64,000 bases of DNA from Acanthosoma haemorrhoidale (GCA_930367205.1 OV884011.1:125445910-125509909); one strand, 5' to 3'. Shown: positions 38,501 through 48,716, numbered from the stretch's first letter. Numbers and translations are program-made. The notes: generated from the sequence alone by a model not told the origin.

Positions 38501-41500
38501 TCCATGTCTTCCCCCTGATTTTCCTTGACTTTGACTATAGCTGTTTTGCATATGGGGTCTCGGTGGGGCTCATGGATATGTTGAAGGTAAATCATCAACT
38601 GTTTTGTGAGGTTTGTCTTTTGGATTCTGGTGTGCTCCCAACTCTACTCTGAGTTAGGGTTGTTCTTACCCTTTTTCCATGGACAATATTTCCTTGGTTC
38701 ATATCTTTTCTGAATCATCAATTCTCATCATCACCTCCCTTATATATACAATAAACTACTGTTTAAATCCTCAGTCTACTCTCAGAATGCAAGATCCCGT
38801 CTCTCAACTTTTATACTCTATCCCACAAAACTACAGCTTTCAAATGTTCCTTTCTTTTTTGCTTGCTACACCATACTTTTTTTTTTAAACATATGTTAAG
38901 ATATTTTTTTACTATTGTTAATTTATCTGGTTTTATATTAAATTTAATTTTATAACAATCCATCTATGAATTATTGACTGAAATTTTTTTTTAATTTAGG
39001 ATTACCCTTTATTTTTTTTTTGCCATGTAATATTTCGTTTTTTGTTAGACATTTATTAATTTGTACTTATTTCTTATTCATAGGGGACTTTGTCCCAGAA
39101 TATATCATTTTTCTATCTTAAATCATTTGGTAGAACTACCTCTACACACATTGTTACAATTATTATGTAAACATGTTGTTACAACAATTTAGTTTTCGTA
39201 TATTTAAATTATATATATATATTTTTTAAATTGAATTTTTTATAATCTATATTTTATCTTTATTTTTTATATTCAACTTTTACTCCATCCCAGGGTTCTG
39301 TTAATAAAATAGGACAATTCTGGCAATAGGAATAATTGTTTATTCACACACATTTATCCAAAAATTAATATGCAAATAATTACCCATAATTAATAATTAA
39401 CAATCCAACAATTAATCAATGATACAAATAATTTAAAATTACCACATAACGTTATACTGGCCAGTATTTCGATGTAATATTCTTCGGGTGGTTCAGATTG
39501 TCCTCTTCAGCGTCCCTGTTCTATGCGTACCGGTGAAAGTGTATGGGAGCCGGCCTCATGGTATGCATCTCCGTCGGCTCGTGTGTGCCAGAGTAACCTT
39601 GTTGCGTCTCTGTGCTGGATCGGATGAATGAGAGCGAGTCTGGCTCGAACCCAGCCTTTTATTACTTTTCCGCTGCCCTCTGGATACATTTTTTAATGGC
39701 ATTGGCCATTCAGTTGTTTCGGATATTTATACTTTGCTTGTTTTGAAGTTTATAAAATAAAATATTGATATTAAATTATTGACATTATTTATATTATACA
39801 TATTAATGGTAGATTAAACGCAACTAATAGTGTTTAACATTCCTGAATCGTGATCCATCGTTCATTTATGCCCGCTAATTTTGAGTTTATATTAAAAACA
39901 CAATCAAAAATTATAACATTAAATATCACAACAATGTATATTAATTAATTTTCATTTAATTTGATTTTTCATCAACATTTAAGAGAACAATAAAATGTTA
40001 ATTTAGTTTAGTTTTTTTATTAATATTTTTGTGCTATAATATGCTTGTTGATACATATAAATGATATAAAACCAAAATATATTTTTTTCTTTCACTAGGT
40101 GCAAGAAGAGATAAGGATGGATATCTTTGGGTGACAGGCCGGGTAGACGATATGTTGAACGTTTCAGGACATTTGATGTCAACAGCAGAAGTAGAGTCTG
40201 TCCTCACCGAGCATCCGGATGTTGCAGAGGCAGCTGTTGTCTCAAGACCTCATCCGGTCAAAGGGCAATGCCTCTATTGCTTCATAACTCCTAATGCTGG
40301 TGCTGTTTTTGATGATAAACTTGTCCAGCAATTGAAAGCTAAAGGTCAGTATTTTTCTATTGTTATACTATATAATATATCCTTTACCAAAATATATAAA
40401 ATATTTTCTTTTGATTAGTTAATAGTACCTATTCAATTACAAAATACTTTACTTACCTTGCTGAGAATATATGATCTTGAAATTTCAAATAAATTTCATG
40501 TTTGAGAGGTGCTGTAACCAGTTCATCATACTGGTTTCTGGTGTCACTGCTTTTTATAATTGTAAATAATGTTAGTTATAAATCAATTAGAATTCTTCAA
40601 ATTGAATAGGTAAACACTTTATTTAACAACTTGAAGTGAAGCAATTCAGTTTTAATTTGTTTGCTAATAACAAAATCACTATTCTTTTTTTTAAAAAAAA
40701 AGAAAAAATTCTAACAATAAATAGAATAATATTAGCAATTTTTGAATTATTCGGAAAATCGTTAATGGTTTATAAATAATTTTTTAATTTCCTAAGTAGT
40801 AGAACATAGTAGAAAGTAACAAATGTGGCAAAATGTTTTATCCATAAATCGCATTATTATTGATTATAAAGGGGTCAATATGAATCAACATATTTTTGTT
40901 GTTGATCCTAGCCTCTCCAAAACATCACTCGCCTTCCAAGTACAAAATTACAATTGTAAAGTGTATACTTAGTAATTTGTTTATTTATAGCCTTTTGTTC
41001 ATATTTATATACTTTTAATACAGTTTAAATGATAATAAATACAATTATAATAGAAATAAAACTTAAACAAAATATAACATAAAAAATTTATAAAAAATGG
41101 AAGACAATGTAGGGCAAATGAGACAAGATATAGTTTATATTACCATACAGACAATAGCCTCGAAACCCAGATAAACATTACTGTTTTACCCAGTTATTTA
41201 ATATAAAAGTGAGATTAACATCTCTCCAGTGCTTTTTATTAAATTTCAAATGTTTTCATAGGACCCAGCAGTCATTCTCAAGAGTATTTGAGCCTAATGT
41301 CGGTTGAAAGCAACCTCAGGAAGCTATGTATGTCATAATTTTTAAACAATGGTCACCCTTATAGGCCTCATTCCTTTACACTTTCCAAGGACCATCATTT
41401 CATCCATTTTTTAGGCATTACTTAGGGAGGAGAGTAATTTGTCTGTCAACTTAAAAATTGTCAACTTTCTGATGTCCATGAATTGGGGGGGATAATAATT

Positions 41501-42034
41501 TAATCACAAAATTAAATCACCTACTGGGGTTAGGCTCAAACCTGCAATGTCAACAGGGTCATGTACACAGTGATTCTGCCAGAAGAAAGGACAGGCCCCA
41601 TAGGTAATGATATAGCTGGAATAAGCTCAAACTCCCCGAATATTGGTTTGGTCTGTTGACAATGTTCAATCATTAAAATATAATAAAATGCTGTGGAGAC
41701 ACAAAATAACTTCTTTATTAACTCACAAACACCATATCGAATCAATTCCAATGAAATTGTTTCCTTCCAATTATTATAATCACTTTTGATTCTGTTCAAA
41801 TTTTTTATTCTAATTTTTGGCTTTCTAGTGAGGGGAAAGATTGGACCTTTTGCAATGCCCGATGTTATCCACCATGCACCAGGACTTCCAAAAACTCGTT
41901 CTGGGAAAATAATGCGAAGGATTTTAAGGAAAATTGCCATTAATGACAGGGAAGTAGGAGACACATCCACCTTAGCCGATGAGCATGTGGTTCAGCAACT
42001 TTTTAAGACAAGGCCCGAAAACTTAAACCTCTAA
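20327..42034 (+). CDS. AcCoAS: Acetyl-CoA synthetase, 3' ten exons (partial gene)
   Basis: The enzyme activates acetate with ATP to acetyl-AMP, then makes acetyl-CoA (EC 6.2.1.1). The ACSS2-type protein acts in cytosol and nucleus, supplying acetyl-CoA for lipid synthesis and histone acetylation. Ten exons (20327-20522, 22710-22836, 25270-25397, 25470-25585, 27358-27550, 30112-30245, 35336-35525, 36041-36230, 40099-40344, 41829-42034) join with consistent phases into 574 residues plus TAA. All introns are GT-AG. Adenylation-family motifs are in order: [57 protein letters not shown], and the catalytic-lysine motif TRSGKIMRR. Family members are about 650-700 residues, so about 100 N-terminal residues are missing; the first exon starts in phase 1, inside what is normally a WEGN motif. 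Introns of 72 to 5090 bp are loaded with repeats. Confidence 0.96.
20523..22709. other. AcCoAS: AcCoAS intron A-B
   Basis: A 2.2-kb AT-rich intron. I see no recognisable element; short open frames show no domains. Confidence 0.6.
22710..22836 (+). CDS. AcCoAS: AcCoAS exon B
   Basis: Acceptor CTTTTTCAG, donor GTAAAA. It encodes [16 protein letters not shown] and [15 protein letters not shown], directly continuing HSIV of the previous exon as in all ACS proteins. Phase 0 in, phase 1 out. Confidence 0.95.
23041..24750 (+). repeat. Dispersed repeat R, copy 2, split by a LINE
   Basis: Bases 23041-23290 align with 30441-30730 and 24406-24750 with 30730-31065. The two halves are separated by the LINE copy at 23291-24410, so a roughly 0.6-kb repeat was interrupted by a later insertion. 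Shared landmarks are ATTAAATTTATT/CAGTTTATAAAATT, CCACACAT, GCATGGCTGA and CTTCGTATTT. I see no inverted termini and no coding, so the class is unknown. Confidence 0.7.
23291..24410 (+). pseudogene. LINE (Jockey-type family J) copy, internally deleted
   Basis: It begins in the endonuclease C-terminus ([20 protein letters not shown]), loses most of the RT, keeps a scrap ([15 protein letters not shown], then [19 protein letters not shown]) and then the ORF2 C-terminal domain ([31 protein letters not shown]). The 3' UTR ends in an (AAATA)-like tail at 24397-24410. It matches the copies at 26.1 and 31.2-32.5 kb but is more diverged. Confidence 0.8.
25270..25397 (+). CDS. AcCoAS: AcCoAS exon C
   Basis: Acceptor TTTTACAG, donor GTGAGA. 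It encodes [20 protein letters not shown] followed by a variable serine/asparagine-rich stretch. This loop differs in length among ACS proteins. Phase 1 in, phase 0 out. The next intron is only 72 bp, the shortest in the gene. Confidence 0.93.
25470..25585 (+). CDS. AcCoAS: AcCoAS exon D
   Basis: Acceptor GATTTCAG, donor GTGAGT. It encodes [18 protein letters not shown] and [10 protein letters not shown], leading into the ATP-binding P-loop motif, which is split across this junction. Phase 0 in, phase 2 out. Confidence 0.95.
26090..27060 (+). pseudogene. LINE family J copy in AcCoAS intron D-E, internally deleted
   Basis: It starts within the endonuclease-RT linker ([20 protein letters not shown]), passes through [16 protein letters not shown] and [20 protein letters not shown], and with a frameshift near 26400 continues to [20 protein letters not shown] and [20 protein letters not shown]. 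At about 26707 it jumps directly to the ORF2 C-terminal end ([20 protein letters not shown]) and 3' UTR, so the catalytic RT core is deleted. Near-identical protein to the 31-32 kb copy points to a recent family. Confidence 0.88.
27137..27193 (+). repeat. CT-rich microsatellite
   Basis: A run of CT/CCCT units just upstream of AcCoAS exon E. Confidence 0.8.
27358..27550 (+). CDS. AcCoAS: AcCoAS exon E (P-loop)
   Basis: Acceptor ACTTGCAG, donor GTAAGT. It completes the phosphate-binding motif ([10 protein letters not shown]) and carries [20 protein letters not shown], then [20 protein letters not shown], with the aromatic residue that shapes the acetate pocket. Phase 2 in, phase 0 out. Confidence 0.96.
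27551..30111. other. AcCoAS: AcCoAS intron E-F, with a possible DNA-transposon scrap
   Basis: Mostly AT-rich and featureless. Near 28830-28890 one + frame reads [19 protein letters not shown], and YSYNLHTFT follows near 28940. This resembles an FD-x-Q-x(2)-LPxPK...YNxxIH pattern that I recall from transposon-derived proteins of animals. The evidence is a short stretch only. Confidence 0.3.
30112..30245 (+). CDS. AcCoAS: AcCoAS exon F
   Basis: Acceptor TTTTTTCTAG after a long T run, donor GTAAGT. It encodes [20 protein letters not shown] and [18 protein letters not shown]. Phase 0 in, phase 2 out. Confidence 0.95.
30441..31065 (+). repeat. Dispersed repeat R, copy 1 (uninterrupted)
   Basis: This is the intact counterpart of the split copy at 23.0-24.75 kb, about 625 bp long. 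It carries no recognisable coding, and I found no terminal inverted repeats or target duplication. It directly precedes the LTR-like repeat at 31123. Confidence 0.65.
31123..32766 (-). repeat. Putative solo LTR (family L), copy A, split by a LINE
   Basis: The left part (31123-31185) matches 39299-39360 and the right part (32640-32766) matches 39815-39933. Read on the minus strand the repeat starts TGTTGTGATATTT and ends TTATTAACA, so its termini TGTT/AACA are inverted. The middle is replaced by the family J LINE (31220-32505). Confidence 0.5.
31220..32505 (-). pseudogene. LINE family J copy, best preserved ORF2 fragment
   Basis: One minus-strand frame runs from about 32490 to 31225 with a single internal TAA (near 32107). 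It encodes the endonuclease end ([10 protein letters not shown], then [14 protein letters not shown] with the catalytic SDH), a linker, and the N-terminal half of the [57 protein letters not shown], and [19 protein letters not shown] (first catalytic aspartate). It stops before the FADD box, truncated at a junction with LTR-like DNA. The motifs fit the Jockey group. It lies in AcCoAS intron F-G, opposite to the gene. Confidence 0.9.
32767..33689. other. AcCoAS: Unassigned part of AcCoAS intron F-G
   Basis: AT-rich, no recognised coding or repeat. Confidence 0.4.
33690..35190 (-). pseudogene. RTE-type LINE reverse transcriptase fragment
   Basis: Frames broken by many stops, but the motif order is clear on the minus strand: LDNYRALT (about 34845), QVGF near 34745, [12 protein letters not shown] (about 34460), the catalytic LEFADDIPD (about 34345), and [11 protein letters not shown] (about 34005), as in RTE-type enzymes. 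It is an old insertion in the AcCoAS intron ahead of exon G. Confidence 0.75.
35336..35525 (+). CDS. AcCoAS: AcCoAS exon G
   Basis: Acceptor GATTGCCAG, donor GTAAGT. It encodes [19 protein letters not shown] and [20 protein letters not shown], the adenine- and acyl-binding segments. It lies only about 150 bp beyond the minus-strand RTE fragment in the preceding intron. Phase 2 in, phase 0 out. Confidence 0.96.
36041..36230 (+). CDS. AcCoAS: AcCoAS exon H
   Basis: Acceptor AAATGTATAG, donor GTAAGC. It encodes [36 protein letters not shown] and [10 protein letters not shown]; the aspartate of TGD binds the ribose of ATP. Phase 0 in, phase 1 out. Confidence 0.96.
36231..37160. other. AcCoAS: AcCoAS intron H-I, left part
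   Basis: AT-rich, nothing recognised. Confidence 0.5.
37270..37460 (+). repeat. GC-rich LINE-associated repeat, copy 2
   Basis: It aligns with the reverse complement of 5400-5600 (shared CTTTGGGATCC and GCCTACCCTTAGA). It lies just upstream of the CR1-like RT fragment and is probably part of the same element. Confidence 0.5.
37640..38530 (+). pseudogene. CR1-like LINE reverse transcriptase fragment
   Basis: Across broken + frames one reads [51 protein letters not shown] (first catalytic aspartate, about 37945) and [19 protein letters not shown] (catalytic ADD, about 38200), then IPKIQDKT and [12 protein letters not shown]. The ADDSQIY form and FDTIDH suit the CR1/L2/Rex1 group. It lies in AcCoAS intron H-I in the gene's orientation. 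Confidence 0.75.
38531..39298. other. AT-rich remainder, possible LINE 3' end
   Basis: This may hold the 3' part of the CR1-like element (38531-38900); beyond that low-complexity AT DNA. Confidence 0.35.
39299..39933 (-). repeat. Putative solo LTR (family L), copy B
   Basis: It is about 635 bp. On the minus strand it starts TGTTGTGATATTT and ends TATTAACA. Internal minus-strand signals fit an LTR: a TAATAAAAGG TATA-like box near 39660 and AATAAA near 39345, the latter close to the 3' end. Copy A at 31.1-32.8 kb shares both ends. No target duplication was found, and homology seems to extend somewhat past the left end, so the true border may differ. Confidence 0.5.
40099..40344 (+). CDS. AcCoAS: AcCoAS exon I (hinge)
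   Basis: Acceptor TTTCACTAG, donor GTCAGT. It encodes [19 protein letters not shown], the hinge about which the C-terminal domain rotates between the two half reactions, then [20 protein letters not shown] and [11 protein letters not shown]. Phase 1 in and phase 1 out, so it could splice to any phase-1 acceptor downstream. Confidence 0.96.
40345..41828. other. AcCoAS: AcCoAS intron I-J
   Basis: A 1.5-kb AT-rich intron with no recognised element. Confidence 0.6.
41829..42034 (+). CDS. AcCoAS: AcCoAS exon J, terminal
   Basis: Acceptor GGCTTTCTAG. It encodes [20 protein letters not shown] then [16 protein letters not shown], which holds the catalytic lysine that is reversibly acetylated in ACS enzymes, and ends ...RPENLNL before TAA. 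Length and position of the stop match the family's C-terminus. Confidence 0.96.
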
Positions 42035-43828
42035 TCAGGCATGCAGAGAAAACACAGCAAGATTGCTGTACAGCACAGTTAGGTCATTTAATGTTAGTAA
42101 AGCAAAAGTTGTGTTAGTTTGCTTTTATTAGTTCAATTTTTAATTTATTAATTGGCATTTAAGTTATAAATTCAATATTTAAAGCTTAGTTGTATTGTAT
42201 AGTATTTAGCATACTAAAAACATTTCAATTGCCAAAAATCCATTTTTTAAATTGATATAAATTATTTTAAAAAGAATTGAAAGTATAGATTGAAAGATCT
42301 GTTTCCAAAACTAATTTTGTTTATCCTGTATTTTGAATACATATGTGTGTGTATGTAATTTATGTTGAATCTTTGCCTTATAAATTAGATAATATACATA
42401 TGTACTTTTATTGTCCTTGTGGTCGGTTGTAACTTTTTTTATTTATCTAAGTTAACATTACCTCCTTTATTTTCTTACAAAAAATGTTGTTATATTTTGG
42501 TTTAGTTATGTGGCTGTGTTCCTTTATTTTGCATATATTTAATAGAAAAATAAAGTACTGCCACTTAGTGTACAATACAATATTAGTCAATGAGCTGTGT
42601 GGCATATAATTGTCTATGATTATTTATTGCATTTAAACCATGAATACTAGAACTTTGCTGTTACTAGCTTTGTTTCAAAATTATAATTTATAAAAAACAG
42701 AAGTTTTCCCTTAAAAAGCTTTTTACTTTGAAAAAAAAAAGTAAATGTATGTCAAATTACTTGATAACTACATTAAAAGTGGCAGAGTAGAATAAGAGCA
42801 CAAATTATAAATTAAGTCATGTAAATTAAAAAAAAATTAACGAACATGTATGTCCATTTAATAAAATGGATAAAAGAGAAGACAACTATTCCTCAAATTC
42901 TTAACTGTCTCCTCATTCTATAATAAACAACATGATAATCATCAATGTGTTGTAAATTGTATCCATTCCATAAAAATGTAACAAATAGAATTATTGTATT
43001 TCTATGAATGTTATTACATGTATATAGCGTATCTATTAAATTGTGTTTAAGACTTTGTTTGCAATAAGTTTAAATTATTTAACTACTGAATCTGTTATAT
43101 TTTTTACATTTTTAAACATTTGAACAAAGATTTTGTTATTTTTGAGAGTAAAAAAATTATTGTAAATAGCGTTATTTTTCACTTTAAAAAAGGAATTTTA
43201 AATTTATTTATGTTAAAAACAAAATTATATTGTTATTTTTAAGGTTATATAATAAAAATAATTCAGATTTCATGTGTTAAATATTTATTGTGATTACCAT
43301 CTAGATTTATAAAGGTTACATTTTTTGATCCTTTAAAATTAAAGCCATTAGAAGATGGAATATCCTAAAGCTATGTGACACTTCTGTAAGTACTTTGTGA
43401 AATGAGCATGTGTGATCAAATGAAACTTATACATATCATGTTCAGGAATTGTTAAATAAAGAATGTTTATCAGAAAAATGTCTGACTAATTTTAATATAA
43501 TCGAAATTCTTCCAAATCACTATTACATTCTGGGATTTCATAATTATACAAGTTTTCTGAAGAATAAATATTTAAAAAATGCAGTCTTTCTTTATAATCA
43601 CTTAAATCTATTTGGGAACCAAAACTTTTTTATTCAGATTTAATACGGGTCTAACCAGTGAATTGACTAGCATTAATGATGTTTTGGATTCTTGAAATTC
43701 AATGCAAGTTATTTTTAGAAAGCTAATCAATTTGAAACAGTTTAAATTAACGTATTTATTAAAGTAACATGTGTTCATTGTCTATCAAAGTAGAAAATTA
43801 TATATTTATTTTTTCTTTAAAACGGCAG
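42035..43828 (+). other. AcCoAS 3' UTR and intergenic DNA
   Basis: AT-rich sequence without frames. The first good polyadenylation signal, AATAAA, is at 42549-42554, which would give a 3' UTR of about 0.54 kb. Another AT-rich candidate lies near 43250. Confidence 0.5.
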
Positions 43829-43968
43829 AATACAACATGACATTTGAAAACAATGAATTGTCTGTTCTCCCTCCCAAATCTCCAAGTCAATCGGGATCTT
43901 TTGACAATCCACCAACCTGCCGAAAAAACTCAAGCTCATCATTGAACAGATACATTTGGAGTACTTAA
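43829..43968 (+). CDS. Exon-like ORF: start exon of gene 2 or alternative last exon
   Basis: A pyrimidine-rich tract ending in CGGCAG (43828) precedes an open frame EYNMTFENNELSVLPPKSPS, then a proline/serine-rich stretch, ending RYIWST at TAA 43966-43968. An ATG is at 43837. The composition looks truly coding. Possibilities: the N-terminal exon of the gene downstream (a weak GTACTT donor at 43961 would leave phase 1, which does not fit the phase-0 exon at 48438 without another exon); or an alternative terminal exon of AcCoAS, since exon I ends in phase 1 and would join this acceptor in frame. Confidence 0.4.
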
Positions 43969-44262
43969 ATACCTTAGTGTTTCACTGTATTCTTAATTAT
44001 GCAATAACTACACTTAAGTATTCAAATCTACCTGCTGCATAATTAATTAATCAAGCAGCTAAACACATACGACTCTCCAAAAAAATAATTTTTCCACAGA
44101 TGATTTTATTTAGTCATGATTTCAACAGATACACACTGTAATATTCAGACCTTCCAAAAACAAAAAAAAACAAGCTGTTCTTGGTTGTGTAAGGGGTAGT
44201 CATGGTGGTCTTGAAAAATATTATTTTTAGAGGTACTGAATTTACCTCTTCCAATCTATGCA

Positions 44263-44298
<36 letters not shown>

Positions 44299-46319
44299 TT
44301 CTTGTTTTATACACCTAAGGGTTCTAAAATTGGCTATTATCACTACCTAAAGTATTCCCAATTATCATATTTTCTACTAATAAATAATTGGCGCTTGTAC
44401 TTGAATTATTTCATGTAAAAATAACAGATATAAACTGATCACTAGGTCAGTTAGTGTGGGGAACTTAGGTCATGTGTAGGTTACAGTCCTATTGGGTAGT
44501 AACTGGAAGGATTTTATTTTCACTTAAAAACTGACTGGTACTGAAGAATAGCCTAACAAACCTGGGAATATTTATTTTTACTGCTACATGGTATTAGTAA
44601 ATGACAAGTACATTCTCTCCAAACATCTGTTCAAGGCTGATTAATTTATGACCCAAAGAGGACTTACAGAGGAGCTTCTACTTCCTATGCACTGGAATAG
44701 AAGAGAAACAAACCCTGGAGGTGGAAGGAATGATCAATGCACATCCTAGGGGACCATCTCCCAGAATAATGTTTTTTCTTCATTTCAATTCACATCCCAA
44801 GAGCATAGTACCAATTGCTAGAAAGTAATTTATTTCAGTCAAGGAAAATGATATAAGCTAAGGATAATGATCCCCCCCAACTATTGGAGCCTTCCATACA
44901 TATAGAAATTTTTGATAAACAGATTTTGTCTTCAAGTCCTCCTACCATTCTTACAGAACCATGGAGGATTTTGGAGCAGACTGTAAGCATTCAGAAAAGC
45001 AGATGAATGGGAGCATATGAAATTTCTCTGCAGCATAGGAGGAGGGAATATATGAAACATCTTGTAAATGAGTAAGTCAGTAAAGTTAGAAAGATGACAC
45101 AAGTAGGTTAAATCATGTGAACAATTAGTCTGACCAAAGGTAAGTTGTAGAAAAAAGACTATTAAAGTGTCTTAGCTTGTAGATATCAGTTCCTGCCTGA
45201 GTTCAAAATGTCATTATACCCAAACGATTATGATATTAGTTAATAGTGGTTAGTGGAATTGCTTCATGATATGACAAATCTGGATTCAAACTACTAGATT
45301 TTGCTTCCATTAATAACAGCTGGTGACTTTCAATAGGATAGCCAGTTTCACATTCCTAAATGAGACTATTCAGGGTGTAAATAATTAAACAAACAAAATA
45401 TAACAAAGACACACATGAATTGGTAGTGGTTAGCAATTGAAAACATATGTATAAGATTTTACCATATTTATTCATTTTAAATATTTATAATAATGTTATG
45501 ATAATGTATCATAAAATCATTTCATTTCACGCAATCATTAAATATAATTTATAATTATTAATTGTATGTTTATTCAATATTTTTGTAAGAAACCATTTTT
45601 TATTTGAAAGAATTGGAAAATGATTAATGAATCATTTATTTAGTAAGGTTACTTTAACTTGTTAAATATACAGATGTTTATGTGAGTTTTGTTACACTGA
45701 TTTTTAGCAACTTATTCTAATAGAGGTATTTCCCCAAGGGATTGAGGATGATGGGGTAATCTAATAGTTCAGATTTTTCAAAATGATTGAACTGCTTTCA
45801 TAAAATGTTAGAAACTCCATCAGCAATATTATAAAAAGGTAAACTCCTTTTAATTAACACAAGACAGAATACTCTAATATCTAGTATATAATATATTTTT
45901 AAGTGATAATACTAAAAATGTACATATATTTACATTTGTTTTCAGTTTATATAGTTCAAAACTAGAAACTACATAAATGTGTAGAGATAGTTTTTAGTTC
46001 ATTAGTAATTATTGCGAAATATAATATACAATTCTCAAGCCCTAATATCAGAATTTAAATAACAAGTATTTTTTAAACAACAAAATCCAAACAAATTAAA
46101 TGCAGATTTGTTACAAAGAAACTATTGTCTGCAGGAGAGTTAATAAATTAGCTTAAATATAATGCGTTCAACATTTTCAGGTATCTATACTAAGAACCAG
46201 AAATTGATAAAAGACTTGCATGAGACTACTCCAGTATCCCTCAAGAATCTGTACTGACAATATCGCATTTCTTCTTAATGCCTCCTGAAATGACAAAGGC
46301 TGTTTAATTTTGTTTTTCC
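43969..46319. other. Intergenic or intronic DNA with long T run
   Basis: A 29-base T run (44266-44294) is the only striking feature. The 44450-45350 stretch is less AT-rich, but I see no frame or domain. Confidence 0.5.
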
Positions 46320-46990
46320 TTACCTACAATATCGACCCTATCAATATTTGCCGATGGATGACCTAATTCTGTGCCATCGAGAAACCATTGAAGTTTTCAT
46401 TACAGAACTTCAGAAGTCACTCAACCAAGCATCCACCTGGTTAAAAAAAAAAGGGAATTACAACTAAATCCTTCAAAGTGTGAAACAAACCTTTTGACTG
46501 CACAGATATCATCAAGATAGATTAAAATTTATGGTATCCCTATCAATTGGAATATTAAGAATTAGAGTGCTCGCTACCTTGGGGTATATCTGGACACAGG
46601 ACTAACTTAAAAACTAAACACAACATAATAACAGACACCTGCAACGACTGTAGGCACTCATCAACAGTTAGGCATCTCTAAAACATAGTTATACAACATT
46701 ACTTTACAAGTATAACAATACTTATTATTACAATATTGCCAACACTCACTTTTAGGCCTGTTCTGCATGGTAGTGCACTAGCAATTCATAAAGTCTGAAA
46801 CGGACAACGTTTCAGAACAAAGTACTCCAGGTAGCATTGCAAACACCAAGGTTCATCAGGAATACCAAAATTCATTTAGAATTGGGAATGCCACTAATAT
46901 CTCAACGTATAGAAGAACTTATAAGATTTAAAAATTACAACATTAAGAAATGCTTTTTTAATAACCAACAACTCGATGCACCTTAAATTA
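46320..46990 (+). pseudogene. Jockey-type LINE RT C-terminal fragment
   Basis: Across shifted + frames: SIFADG (decayed FADD box, about 46340), HRETIEVFITELQKSLNQAS (about 46378), SARYLGVYLDTGLT (about 46568), and QNKVLQVALQTPRFIRNTKI with LELGMPLISQRIEEL (about 46815-46920), the usual end of Jockey ORF2. 5' truncated and dead. Confidence 0.75.
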
Positions 46991-48437
46991 CACTTCCTTA
47001 AATTAGTTATTTATTAATTATTAATAAAAAATATACTTTTTACAGGTGGATATTTTTTAAAAAAAAGTTTGAATATTTTTGATCTCTACGTTAATGAAGG
47101 TAATATTTTATGTGTAAGGTTTATTTATTTATTAGTAATTTGTCAGATTATTTTATTTTTCATGAAGCTAATAATTTTGGCTCCTCTCTCCCAAGCAGTA
47201 TTTTGTTTTCTTTGAACTCTATGAATTTTAATATGTTATAGTATTCTAGTAACAAGTAATTACAAAAATAAAACTAAGGGAATATATGTTAAAAAAAAAA
47301 TATAGCAAAATAAAATAATATATAAATATGATAAAAAATTAAAGTAAGGAATGTAACTATCTATTAATTTCTAAAACAAACATAAGTTAGTTATTAGTCT
47401 TGAAAAATAGAGTGAAACATAGCAGCCCTAAATGTCTGAATATTATCCTAAAATTTACTTATCTGTAAAGTATAGTTGATTACTTCATTAACTAAATAAC
47501 TTTAAGATGAGAAGTGCTCAATGTAAAAGTGATAAGAGAGAATGGGCCAAACATTGGCCATATTCTTCTGATAGCAGATGGTCAAGGAAACTAGGAAGAG
47601 AAGAAACAAAGCTCATTAGCAATAAAGTATAAGCCTTATTAAGCAGTATAATAAACCTTTGTACCTGGACCTTGGTAACCAGTTTCAAAACATTACATCT
47701 ATACAAATTATTTCAACAGAAACTCTGTTCCTCAAAGTCAACCTAATTAATCCTAATAATTAAATTAGTAATAAAGGATTTGCAATACAAGAACTTACAC
47801 TGTGCACGTGTGTTACACTCTAGAAATGCCAGTGACTAATAATAATATATTAAAGCCATCTCTAATATCTTAATATTAAAATCTCTAAAACCAATTTCAT
47901 AGTTTAATATCAATTCTAAATGAGGTCAGCTTGACATTAAATGATATGTCAAACAGGGTCTCCACACAAGCACATGAAGCGTGTTCATGGGGATAGGTCG
48001 CCTATGGTGCGCGTAATCCGGTGTCTAACTTAACTCACTCACCCTTCTGACAAAGCTACAAAGAACTTAAACCCCTTCTTCTTCCTTCAGCTGTTATTTA
48101 TAGGTCCACCTACCCCCCCCCCCCACTTAAAAGGGATTTTTCCTAAATGTCATAAAGGACATACATAGTATTATACATATATACATTAAAGAACAATACA
48201 TAGTATCGGGTTTTTCCAGTTTTTTTCATTCCCAGGGTGTATTTCCTTACACCTGCTCAAGACAAGTATTATATCTATTGTCTAGTTACCCAAGGTACCT
48301 TAGTCCCAGGTCAAAAGACTTCCTTAGTGGAAATTATCTTAACAGAATATTTCATTATTTTTTGTTTTATGGTTTATTTTAATACTAAATAAAGAAACTT
48401 GTAGTCATCATATAATGACATTTTAATGAATTTTCAG
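46991..48437. other. Unassigned interval before gene 2 exon
   Basis: AT-rich. A 12-base C run (48113-48124) sits in a GC-richer patch (47940-48310) that may be an old repeat. Confidence 0.4.
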
Positions 48438-48716
48438 AAAAAGAGTTGTTTTACTCGAACTGATCTGGGAGGCTCTTCTGTTCTTAAGAGAACTGAAAGT
48501 GATACATGTTGGAAGAGACCGTATAGGACCTCTGTAATCCATCCCTTCAAAGGAGATGAAGAGCCTCATGATAACTGTTTAAATGTCTATCAACAGCTGA
48601 CACGATCTTATTCATGGCTCAAACAAAATGTATTTCATAGCCCTGACACTGAAAGTATAGTCATCTCTAACAAAAAGATAAAGCACGTTTTAGAGGAATT
48701 CAACAATAAAGATTTT
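48438..48716 (+). CDS. Gene 2, 93-codon exon, function unknown
   Basis: Acceptor AATTTTCAG, donor GTGAGT; exactly 93 codons, phase 0 on both sides. It encodes KKSCFTRTDLGGSSVLKRTE, WKRPYRTSVIHPFKGDEEPH, NVYQQLTRSYSWLKQNVF and NKKIKHVLEEFNNKDF. An in-frame ATG at 48426 lies just before the acceptor, so this could alternatively be a first coding exon starting MNFQKKS. No membrane segment, signal peptide or known domain is visible. I do not recognise the protein. Confidence 0.6.

Noticed and set aside
44114..44314. ORF with a poly-lysine run
   Set aside because: Created by the 29-base T run read on the minus strand.
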